A stretch of DNA of 64,000 nucleotides from Pelodera strongyloides (taxonomy: Eukaryota; Nematoda; Chromadorea; Rhabditida; Rhabditidae). This document shows, in pieces, positions 47,901 through 57,430 of this stretch (position 1 is its first letter; every line of letters begins with the position of its first letter). Under the pieces are notes generated by a model. The model worked only from the letters and a program-made list of their open reading frames with translations. It was not told the DNA's origin and made no database searches. Where the stretch lies: positions 1-64,000 of the forward strand of contig JAANDG010000035.1 in the NCBI GenBank assembly GCA_036852015.1, given 5' to 3'. The translations under genes and the position numbers were made by a program.

Positions 47901-49411
47901 CCAATTAGAACTAGAACCGCACAATATTAAAACATGTTGCACAACTATGGACTAGGTATAATGCGTATAATCATAAATTCCACTCCCCGAACTGCTGGGG
48001 GAATTTGTATTCACTACTGACGCCCCCAACTACATCAAAAGATAAATTAAAGATAAAGAGTACCGGGCTGTATCGACCGAATCCGCAACGGTGCACCGGG
48101 GTCCAGTTCACCACATCAAAAGCGCACATAAGTTATTAGGACACTCTTGCTTTGTTTGCTAATAAAAATATTAAAGTATCAGACAGCGACAAATAAGTAC
48201 CTTATGTTTCCCTTCTGGCAGCGACACCTTAGTTTGGGCAAAGTTTTTGATCTTGTTTCGGACCACATCGATACCTCTGGAAAGAAGCAATTCTATTTTG
48301 TCTGTCATACTACCATCATCAAATATTTCGCTAAGCTGGTAAAATAAGAACATAAGCAAGAGTGCTACAAAAAAAGAACAACTACAAACTACAAACATAA
48401 AATTCAGAAACCTGACACCGCTTTGTCATCTGCCTACTTCCAAAGATTAAAAAAAAACAGTAAATCCCTCAAATAATTCAATACCTGTCATCCGACGCGT
48501 TAAGCTCAAGGCACGCCTGTTTGAGCTGCGGACCAAGAAGTTCCCGTGCTAGAGCCCAAATTGAAGTAGTCTTACCGCAGCCAGGAGGACCCTAAACTAT
48601 TTATATTAGGGAATTAGCCGTCCTGCTTCCTGGCTAATGGAACTTGGAACCTCCAAGAGGGAACTGAACTGAGTGATGGTGAAGTGAACTTAGCCACCAA
48701 ATTAATCAATATCAATCATGTGCGTAACCGCCGCCCCCCGCTGATGATGGGCCTGCACAGAATCCAGAAAGTTTCATCATGTATTCTAATAATAAGCATT
48801 ATTTAGGTATTTCGTTTCGCGAAATTCCCATCCTTTTTGAATAAAGTACTAAAATAAAATCTAATACACAACCATAACCCACCGAGATGACAATGTGCGG
48901 CACGTTTCCACTCTTCGCGAACACTTTGAACCGTTCAATTGTGCTTTCATTTCCCACGATTTCGCCCAGTGTTTGCGGCCGGTACTTCTCAACCCTGAAA
49001 CCAACTGAAGCATTGAAACCAAGAAATATGTTATATCAAACCTTACAATAATCATGAATTATAATTCTTCAAGCAACGAAAGCGTCACATTTCACATTTA
49101 TATTGTGGAATGAAACCTAGAACTATGCTATATAAAGCGAAGGGAGAGGAAAACGAGATAAAACAGTAAATACCCAGCTGTGATCCGGAAGCAAACTAAC
49201 AACTTGGCGTTTCACAACTAACGTTCTTATGGCCAAATGGCCTATCCACAATAAGAAAGGAACCATGGAAGAAAAGGCCACAAAAATTCAAATACGGTCA
49301 AGCACTTCTCGCTATTATTACCTATCCTAGTGTCCAAAAAAATGCAAAGTGATACATAACACAAAATACAACTTACCATGGTGCTAATTCGTGCCTCGTT
49401 GCTTTAGACAT
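44901..49411 (-). CDS. RFC2: Replication factor C subunit 2 (11 exons)
   Basis: RFC2 is an AAA+ subunit of the clamp loader that opens PCNA and loads it on primed DNA in the nucleus. Exons in coding order: 49411-49377, 48994-48883, 48591-48485, 48276-48201, 47594-47468, 47187-47093, 46668-46606, 46389-46324, 45998-45898, 45599-45506, 45011-44901. They total 987 nt (328 aa). Motifs: PWVEKYRP at the start, Walker [27 protein letters not shown], Walker [31 protein letters not shown], the arginine-finger SRC box PIQSRCAI, sensor-2 region QGDMRQALNNLQ, and the RFC collar [13 protein letters not shown] to MKNQMAAQI. The alignment to RFC2 rather than RFC4/5 rests on the VEKYRP context and the C-terminal LEFIKEIG-type segment. 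An acceptor TTTTTAG lies about 23 bases before the ATG. Introns contain a C-family TIR element and tRNA-like repeats. Confidence 0.95.
45720..45830 (+). repeat. tRNA-like SINE in RFC2 intron 9
   Basis: Box A TAGCGTAACGG at about 45727, box-B-like ACTTCGACCCC at about 45773, then AAAACCCCAGTTTTTCATTT. The tail matches 3960-3998, which argues for a SINE family. Confidence 0.55.
46034..46112 (+). repeat. tRNA-like (box A/B) sequence in RFC2 intron 8
   Basis: Box A TGGCGTAGTGG at about 46041 and box B GGTTCAATTCC at about 46082. Degenerate cloverleaf. Confidence 0.5.
47621..47737. repeat. TIR element, family C in RFC2 intron 4
   Basis: Left AGGCCATATTCACCCCTTCA, right GTGGTGAATATGGCCT; flanked by CTG on both sides. 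Confidence 0.8.
48052..48115 (+). repeat. Dispersed repeat M, copy 1 (RFC2 intron 4)
   Basis: AGATAAAGAGTACCGGGCTG then CGACCGAATCCGCAACGGTG and CACCGGGGTCCAGTTCA; near-identical to 54918-54985. Confidence 0.7.
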
Positions 49412-50207
49412 CACACGCTCACGTAGGATTCCTAAAAATAAAAATAAATAATTAAAAAAAATTGCGATTATTTACCTTTGAGGCAAGGTAAGGTAAACAT
49501 AACAAAATGTAAAAACGCTCAAAATATATACAAAGTGCATTTAACACTGAATCAACATACATAAGATAACGAGAACTAAATTTAAGAAAAAAATATTTTT
49601 TTTACACAAAAGCCAATCAAACAAACTTATCCACAATATAGGGATTCACGAACACTGTACAAACTACAAACTTTTCTGTGACTTAGAAAAGAGAAATAGT
49701 TACATGTAGAAACAATCTGAATTTAAACATAACTATGAAATACAGTCGTAAACGAAGCGAATGTATATAGTTGGAAGTATACAATGGACAATTAAGCAAA
49801 GACTAGCGTAGCGAAGAGAGATAAAACTTGAAATTTACTTCTAATACGGACCTATAACATATTCCAAACCCTGAATGTACTACGTACTATATATGCCATG
49901 GTGGATGATCGTATGTGCGGGAGCGCGAAAATAGACTTATAGCAAAGAAAAGAACTTATATGTGAATTGTGAAAAAAATAAAAAGCTGGTGCACGTGTAC
50001 GTATAAAAAACTACACATTGTAAGTAAGTGAATAAAAAAAATGCTTATAAATAAACCCCAGTATGCCAGCTACCGGAACTACCTTAGTATAAGCCAAGTA
50101 CATGTTTATAATCAATAGGCTCAAGAAAGTTAACACATCTGATCTGATAAAGTACATCGCAAATATATACAATATAAACTACGAACTACGATACAAAATA
50201 AAAAACG

Positions 50208-51889
50208 TTAAGCAAACCCATATCCGAGCAGACATCCAGCAGTAAATCCACCCAGAAGATAGGCATTATCTCCCATAAAACTCGTCACGTCGTCCGTTGC
50301 GGACTCGACGGCCGATTTGCCTGAAAATTTAATGGATATCATTTTATCTCATTTAGGGAGCATTCGAGATGGACATTTCCGGAAAAGAAAAAGAAAACTT
50401 TTGGTTCGAGATGGATTTCACCAGAAAAGAATGCAATTGCCACGCACACACATACAAATGATCGATTGATTTTATGCATTTTCGACAATTATTTTGCGTG
50501 TATTATTTTTTTTCTCGGTGTCCATCTCGAACCACTTTTTTCTTTTCTTTTCCGGAAAATGTCCATCTCGAATGCGCCCTAAACTACATATATGGGAGAC
50601 TACTGAACACAAACATACACATGTGTTCATCAGGCTGTCCAAAGACACTACGCATCCCACCTTCTGACCTTCACAGTGCAACCTAGCCGCTAGCTAGCCC
50701 GGACCCATGTCCATTTGTTAGCACTTATGTTAGCGTTATGAAATGAAAAATCTTCATATAACTTGAACAAACAATGACTTTAATATAACACGTTGTGTAC
50801 CCCCTCAGAGAGAAATTCACTTGAGGGAACTAATCAAAGGACAAGCGTTTTTTCTTGGCCCATTACAACAGCTGATAAAATGGCACAATTGCATCCCACA
50901 CACACACACATACACAAACGCGCGCGTGTGTGTGGGATGCAATTGCACACACACATAACAGTCCGAAAGTAAAACCAACCATATAACTCCCGCTCAATTT
51001 TCCTCGTTAGATCCTTGACGTCCTTTTCGAACTTCGTTCTGTTCAATTTAATGTAGCCTCGGTGTTCAGCAAAAGTGAAGAAAATCACGGAGACTCCCAG
51101 CAGGCTTGCAACAGCTTTTGAGCCTTTGGTGAAGATATAACCTAAAAATGAGAACAAAACTATTGAGACTAGACCCGGAAACGAATTTTTTTTAGATAAA
51201 GCAGAGGAAGACTTAAAGTGAAATACCCGCCGGTTTTTGAAACACATCGTGGACAGATGAATTCTTACGTACTTTAAAGTTTCTCGAATTTAGCTCGGTT
51301 TTTATTCTAATTTATGTTCATTCGCATAAGATGCATACGAATGTTGGTGTATTCGATGTGTTTCAGAAACCGGCTAGTGCTTCGCTTTAACCGGCAATAA
51401 TACAAGTCGCCATTCGCCTCCAGCATTTGAGAGGGATAAGTAATAACAATCTCTTATCCATAATACTTCACACGAACATTCATGACGCTTTCACTAATAT
51501 TAGGTTCCATGTTGCACCGGAAAATCAAAAAAAGGGGAAATCTAGCAATCAAGTGCGCACTTCAAAAATCGCCCGTCATACTGCTTTAAACAAACAGTGA
51601 AGACCACAATCGCAAAATACCTGTAACAAGGCCAGCCCCGCTTCCGACGCCCATCTGTACGGGAGCGCTCTGCTTGTGTAGATTGTCGAGAAAGTCGGCC
51701 ACGGCGCCAAGTGCACCCTTCTTCTTCCCTTTATCAATTCCGAACGCTTCCCTTACCTAAAAACACAGTAAAGTAACTTTATGTTGGGATGTTTGGATGG
51801 TTTCTCAAACGAAACATCTTGCATTCGATTTAGCCCACCTGTGGTACAAGCTCATTGACCATCTTCTTGACTTCATCTGATTTAACCAT
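50208..51889 (-). CDS. FUN14 domain-containing protein (4 exons)
   Basis: Exons in coding order 51889-51839, 51756-51621, 51141-50980 and 50320-50208 give 153 aa, the usual size of FUNDC-type proteins, which sit in the mitochondrial outer membrane; some act as mitophagy receptors or contact-site proteins. Visible: a charged N-terminus (MVKSDEVKKMVNELVPQ), a first hydrophobic Gly-rich segment (QMGVGSGAGLVTGYIFTKG), a second (VASLLGVSVIFFTFAEHRG), the FUN14-typical GYIKLNRTKFEKDVKD, and a C-terminal Gly-rich hydrophobic segment (YLLGGFTAGCLLGYGFA). No LC3-interacting YxxL motif is obvious in the short N-terminus, so a mitophagy-receptor role is not supported by sequence. An acceptor TGTTCAG is 4 bases before the ATG. 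Intron 2 holds a B-family TIR element and intron 3 an E-family element. It is divergent from PTH2, about 650 bp away. Confidence 0.85.
50353..50582. repeat. TIR element, family E in FUN14 intron 3
   Basis: Left GGGAGCATTCGAGATGGACA, right CCATCTCGAATGCGCCC. Same internal segments as the copy at 24891 (GAAAATGC, TTATTTTGCGTGTATTATT). Confidence 0.85.
50888..50944. repeat. CA/GT-rich palindrome in FUN14 intron 3
   Basis: AATTGCATCCCACACACACA and its inverse TGTGTGTGGGATGCAATT around a CGCGCG centre; would form a hairpin. Confidence 0.75.
51213..51390. repeat. TIR element, family B copy 4
   Basis: In intron 2 of the FUN14 gene. TTAAAGTGAAATACCCGCCG on the left, inverse ending CTTCGCTTTAA on the right. 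Confidence 0.85.
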
Positions 51890-52534
51890 TATCCTGAACA
51901 AAGGTTTTAAGCAAATTATATAATAACAATAATAATTTAAAAACTAAAAGAAATATGAAGAGAAAGAAAAAATGCACACTCTTTTTTCGAATTGTGCAAA
52001 TTCGCGCTTTCTGAAAAGTTGTTACCGTAGTTTTTAGTTAATGTACGGTATTCAGCGCGCGAAAAGGGGAAATAGTTGCGAGGACCATAACATATGCGGG
52101 CGCGCGCCCTATTAGATGCTAAAACATCTAATAACATTAATAATATAATAAAAAATCTTTGCAAAACAAATCCACTGGCAGGTTCGATTCTTTTCGAACC
52201 TGCCAGTGTATTAGATTCAATTCAACAAATCACCCCACAGTAGTTATTTAGCCACCATAAACCACTTTAAATATACAAATACTTTCCCACAGTCCTTGCA
52301 TAATATTTCCGATCCATTAAATATTAAAATTTAACTACTCCGTATCTACGCGCTCTTTGCGCATTTTTCTCGCAATATGCTTTTTGTTGCAACAGTGACT
52401 CACCCCCTACTATTGCACAATATTGCATAGAAACACAAAATCCCTTGGAAAAATGAGGTATAAAGTAGTTCCAGAAACCTGTATATACATAAGAATTATA
52501 CTTTAATACTCCTAGCCAAGGAATCCGACCATCT

Positions 52535-54153
52535 ATGAATAATATTTTGGAGACCACTACTAATATTTACGAGTCGTTGACTCCTGAGGAAATGCTGCGC
52601 ATGAAGGACCAAATTAAAAGTAATTTATTATATATTTGCTTTGAAACATGATGATGCCAGTGACCGTATGTGGTATGCACGAACAGCGCACAGCGCAGAG
52701 ACAAGTTCTCCCAGAAATTTGTCTCTGCGTTTGTTTGCAAATTTCTGGGAAAATTTTTGTCTGCGTTTCACAGATACGAGTGATTCGTTCCTTTCTCCTA
52801 CCAATGGGAGAAAGGAACGAATATGTGGGAGGCCAGTCTGTGGGAGGCTGGGACGCTGGGAGCATGCAACATGCTTGCAACTGATAATCAAGTTTTACAT
52901 CGAATGAATTAATGTAATATATGCCTTACTCTTGCTCTGTATACTGTATACTGTATTCATTGAGTGCTGATTGTTTACTTTTTTTTTAGAAACCCGAGAC
53001 TTTCGGATGGTATTTGTGGTGAACAGCGAACTAAAGATGTGCAAGGGAAAAATGGCGGCTCAGGTTTGGAATAAAAAAAATATTTTTAAAGCGGTATTTT
53101 CAATGTGGTTGGTGAACCTCATATTCTCGAAATGCATTCCCACCTATCATATGCAAATTGTGTTCTACTGGCGCGGAAATTTGCATATAACACACGAAAA
53201 TTTTTATGATTTTCAGGTCGCTCACTGTTGTTTGGGAGTCTACAAAACACTTTTGAATAAGCCAAAGGCATCTAAAGATCTACACGATTGGGAACGCCTG
53301 GGAGCGGTGAGGAAATGAAACCTATTTTTGCATTTTCTTATTCTTGCGAACTGGTGAGTTTGCGGTATGAACTGGTGCGTATGCGGTTCTCGGAAACTTG
53401 TGCGTATGCGGTATGCTGATTGGCTTGACTTGTATGTCTTTTCGTCCTACAATATATCAGCTCATTTCTTACTGTAGATGTGCTTGTAGTTTACTGTCGC
53501 CCTTTCCTAACATTAGATTCCTTGAAGATCAATATTCAGCTTAAAATTAGCTTCAGCACAACTTACGTACCACTCCCAAAATTCGCTGGTGGCCATAACC
53601 ATAATCTGTAAATTATTCAGGTAAAAATTGTTCTCAAAGGTAATGATATGGATCACCTCTATGAACTTCGTGCTTCGGCAGAAAATGAGGTACGACCTTG
53701 CATAATACTAAAAGCTACCGTAATGCCACACTCTAGATTCCTAAATTTACTTTCCCAGCTGCTAAAACACATACTATTTTAAAAACGTTGGGCTCTAAAA
53801 CATTACACAGCGTTACTTTCCTAGTCAAGTTCTTGCACATTAAACTTCTTCAAACCAGTAATTAAACAATAAATTTACTTATCAAGTAAAAATACGATCA
53901 GCATCCGAAGACGGAAAACACCCAAACCACTCAAGAGCACATAATATATTTACAACCAACTTTCAAACCCCGATCGATAATTATGTAAACCATGACAACC
54001 ATAACAATAAAAAAAACATTTCAGGGCTTGATAACATATCTCGTCCAGGACGCCGGCTTCACACAAGTTCCAGCTGGTTCAAGAACCGTTCTAGGTATCT
54101 TCGGTAGGGACTCCGTTGTGACAAAACTTACTCGAGGGTTGAAGCTCGTCTAG
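52535..54153 (+). CDS. PTRH2: Peptidyl-tRNA hydrolase 2 (Pth2/Bit1 family, 5 exons)
   Basis: Pth2 releases peptidyl groups from tRNAs that drop off ribosomes. Exons 52535-52619, 52990-53063, 53217-53306, 53621-53689 and 54025-54153 give 148 aa. The core has the family signatures: MVFVVNSELKMCKGKMAAQ then VAHCCLGVYK (equivalent to the GKGKxAAQCSHA segment), VKIVLKG, and the C-terminal QDAGFTQVPAGSRTVLGIFG followed by LKLV. The catalytic-site Lys and Asp in the GKxAAQ and QDAG segments are present. The N-terminal 30 residues (MNNILETTTNIYESLTPEEM) are polar rather than the membrane anchor of vertebrate PTRH2, so this form is probably soluble. An acceptor CTCCTAG lies about 20 bases before the ATG. 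Intron 2 contains an inverted repeat beginning AAAGCGGTA. Confidence 0.92.
52778..52822. repeat. Hairpin-forming inverted repeat in PTH2 intron 1
   Basis: ATTCGTTCCTTTCTCC and GGGAGAAAGGAACGAAT separated by TACCAAT-type spacing; the surrounding 52690-52860 has further weak pairings. Confidence 0.7.
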
Positions 54154-54783
54154 AGTCATCTACACAACTGACAACAACTCCCTGAAGGACTCTCGACTCG
54201 CGCATATATCGCGGCAGCGCCGCGCAGACATGGCGCTGAAAAGGCGACCGGCGGCAACCTCGCGGACTAAACCCGGATCTCCCGATACCACCGCACCGAA
54301 TAAACATTTTCATTGCCTTTGTCTGTATTGCATTAATTCGCTTGTCCTTTCTCTTCAGCAGCTTCCAAGCATATAATCCACAAACTGCATATTTTTGTTT
54401 CTCTGTAAACTTACATTACGGCGCTTTCCTTGTATTTCTCTACCACTGTACATTCTCTTTTACCTACAAACAGGTAGTTGAACGGTTATCAACAAAGACG
54501 AGAAGAAAGATTGTCAAGAAGAGCAAGAGGATGACAGGCCGAGACAAAATATAGATAAAAAATAATAAAGACTAACTCCGGCATTTGCGCACTAGCTAAT
54601 GGCGACATATGGTACACATACAGAGTGGATTCCACCAAAAACTAGAAAATGACAGTTAAAAAATAGTAAATGACAGGCCTAATAATAGCTTCGGAGTGCA
54701 AAGTTGTGTGCCGTGCAAAAAAAATATGTGGGAAATGTGGCCCCGAATCGACACTACTGAGGTAGGCACTCATCCATTCAATC

Positions 54784-54901
54784 TTAAAGCGAAATACCGG
54801 ACGGTTTTTGAAAAAAAAAAAAACTCGAGCTAAATTAACATAAATACGTAAGAATACCTGTCCACGAGGCGTTTCAAAAACCGGACGGTATTTCGCTTTA
54901 A
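54784..54901. repeat. TIR element, family B copy 5 (short)
   Basis: Shorter copy downstream of PTH2: TTAAAGCGAAATACCGGACG left and inverse right, with the middle deleted to an A-rich run. Confidence 0.85.
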
Positions 54902-54917
54902 ATGGTCAATAAAAGTG

Positions 54918-54985
54918 TAAAAAAAGATAAAGTGTACCGGGTTATATCAACCGAATCCGCAGAAACGGTGCACCGGGGTCCGGTT
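54918..54985 (+). repeat. Dispersed repeat M, copy 2
   Basis: AGATAAAGTGTACCGGGTTA then CAACCGAATCCGCAGAAACG and CACCGGGGTCCGGTTCA; matches 48052-48115. Confidence 0.7.
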
Positions 54986-55029
54986 CATTTCTGAAGCCGG
55001 ACGAACTGGCCTTTAAGCCAATTTTCTGG

Positions 55030-55110
55030 AGGGGGCGTGGCGCAGTGGCAAGCGCCTTGTTCCACGCCACCGGTCGCTGGTTCGAGCCCGGCCCGGAACC
55101 CCTTCACCTC
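55030..55110 (+). repeat. tRNA-like (box A/B) sequence downstream of PTH2
   Basis: Box A TGGCGCAGTGG at about 55038, D-stem GCGC/GCGC paired, box B GGTTCGAGCCC at about 55079, T-arm paired. The anticodon stem does not pair. Confidence 0.5.
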
Positions 55111-55276
55111 ACCAAAGGTGTGAAAGTTGGTAGCTGGGTAAAACCGGCGGAGATAAAATGGTCAATAGTTAGTGAAAAAAGAAGATCATACGAGGGCGGC
55201 GACGTTACTTCAATGAGATAATAAAACACAGCTCATTGTCAGTGAATTAGTGGATATGTTCAATAAAGTATATTTA

Positions 55277-55330
55277 TTATATTATTATTATTATTGTTAT
55301 TATTATTAATTATTATATTATTATTATACA
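55277..55330. repeat. ATT/AAT microsatellite
   Basis: Runs of TTATTATTATTATTG and TTATTATTATTAATT downstream of PTH2; no gene. Confidence 0.85.
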
Positions 55331-56432
55331 CGGTAAACAAAGTATTACTATACAAAAAGAGATAAATATGCCCTCTAATGATAATATCTACTGGAAAATA
55401 ACGCAAAACATTGGTGATTACTGAGAGTAAAACATACAAAGTGAAAGGGAGGGAAATTAAAAGCAAAACAAAACTTTGTTATAAAAAAAAAGTCCGCGGC
55501 TAAGGCAAGGGTGCAGTACAAAATTTAATTTTAAAGGGAATATGTATGCCCTTTTTGAAGTTAAGCTGTATTAATAGAATGTGTGTTCCTCATTAAGGAA
55601 ACAACAACAAAAATTGTTAAAAGTTTCCCATTTAAAAGAAAATGATTTTCATTCACCTTTTCCATAGTAAACGCGTTTACTGACACCCTGGCTTACACGG
55701 CAGTTCTGATGGAGCAAAAATTTAGCATATTTGTGCATACATCGGCATATAGCATGCAACAGCGACATATTTGCATGCAAATGAGAATATTCGAATTTAC
55801 ATATTCAGTCGCCTACTTAAATTCATGTCTGGTGTGGAAACTCTAGTTTCGCAGTTGTTTTGCTCATTTTGAGTGCCTACGAACAACTACTACAAACTAC
55901 AATCAGATTCTTATAAACACCCGAAAATTTATGAATTTACGACTAGTAAAGACTCATGAGTCATGAGACGTTCATTAGGACATTCAAAACGGAGTATTTG
56001 GGTATTGTAATAGAAAATCGGCAATTCGATAGAATAATACACATCTGACGCTGACTGGATTGATGCTAATCAAACAATATTAATATAGAGTATAAATATG
56101 GGCTTTTTATACAGTAAAACATTATTAGTACACATAATTGCACTCGTATGGTTATAGGTTACAACAACGCACTAGATCTGGATCCAAAATCTGCTTTACA
56201 AATGTTTACAAGCATCAATGAATATCTGCAAAAAATGAAGAAGAAATAATACTTTGTTTCTAATAATTTCTTGTTCAAAGTTAGCCGAATTTCTAAATCC
56301 ATAAATTACAAAAAGCTGTAGGATTAGAATAAACCATAAAATCTAGTACACATTTCAACTTCCAACACACTTTCTCTAGAATTGTCATAAAAATGGGTCA
56401 GTCATACAAAAGAACGTATACAATCACTAAGG

Positions 56433-56734
56433 AAACTTGGCCGGTGCGCGGCCTACACTGGGCCCGAAAAAGGTGGGCCGCCTACACCTCGCCCATAAGC
56501 ACATACCCGATACACCTCGCCCCAACCGCCCATCGGAAAGTAGCTCGAGAGACACAGAATAGGTGGGCGGATGGTGGGGCCCGGTGTAGGCGAATTAAAA
56601 TACACACGAAAGTTGAAGTTCGCCATAGTCAGGTCCAAACTGGGCCGGTGCGTCGCCCACACCAGGCCCGAAATGGGTGGGCCGCCACATTTGGGCCCAC
56701 CCGTTTTTTGCGGGCCGCGCACCGGCCAAAGTTT
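56433..56734. repeat. TIR element, family G, GC-rich
   Basis: Left AAACTTGGCCGGTGCGCGGC, right inverse GGCCGCGCACCGGCCAAAGT. Inside are further GGCCCGAAA/GGGTGGGCC pairings. It is conspicuously GC-rich in an AT-rich region and creates the long open frames seen at 56393-57007. Confidence 0.8.
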
Positions 56735-57309
56735 CACATTGATAGTAACAACATTTCAACATTTTCATCATATGCCGCCAGAAGGCAAGTCTCAACTACA
56801 CTAACACCATATAACGTGGTACTTTTCTGCTGGCAGCTCATGTTAGCTTCCTTATTCTATACATACCTACCTTCAACAAAAAAACTCGCGAAGACGGTGC
56901 GCACATCATATGTAATGCGCGGTAAGGTGTGCAATTACAATTCGCGCAAATGCCGCACAAATGGGTCAAAATGCGCCGCAAGCATTAAACCGTTTCGCAC
57001 ACCCTAGATCTAGGTGGTATTGTGTGTGCAACACACCGCCGCCTGTTTTGCAGGGCGGGCTCGCGCGCGACCTGTCAGTTTAACGATTATTATTAAACAA
57101 TACACTAACCTTCACCATTGTGTATATCTACACAAACAACTTTTATTTAAAAAATATAACTAACCCGTAATACAGAAGATTAGCACCTGTGATCAAACTA
57201 CCCGCAAAGTTCAAAAGTAAAAATAATAAATCAAACGTCGTAATGAATCAAGAAGATGCAAGACCATAATTACACGGTGCAAACATCGTAAAAAAATATG
57301 GGAAAAATC

Positions 57310-57317
57310 GGGGGGGT

Positions 57318-57360
<43 letters not shown>

Positions 57361-57365
57361 GGGGT

Positions 57366-57429
<64 letters not shown>
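57310..57429. repeat. Poly-G tract of about 120 bp with single T interruptions
   Basis: Nearly pure G run on the plus strand, broken only by isolated Ts at about 57317, 57360 and 57365. Long Gly or Pro open frames across it are artefacts. Could form G-quadruplex or be a sequencing/assembly expansion. Confidence 0.9.

Positions 57430-57430
<1 letters not shown>

Noticed and set aside
56393..57007. 204-aa open frame, plus strand
   Set aside because: Most of it is the GC-rich G-family inverted repeat read through; composition is Arg/Pro-rich on both strands and no family motif is present.
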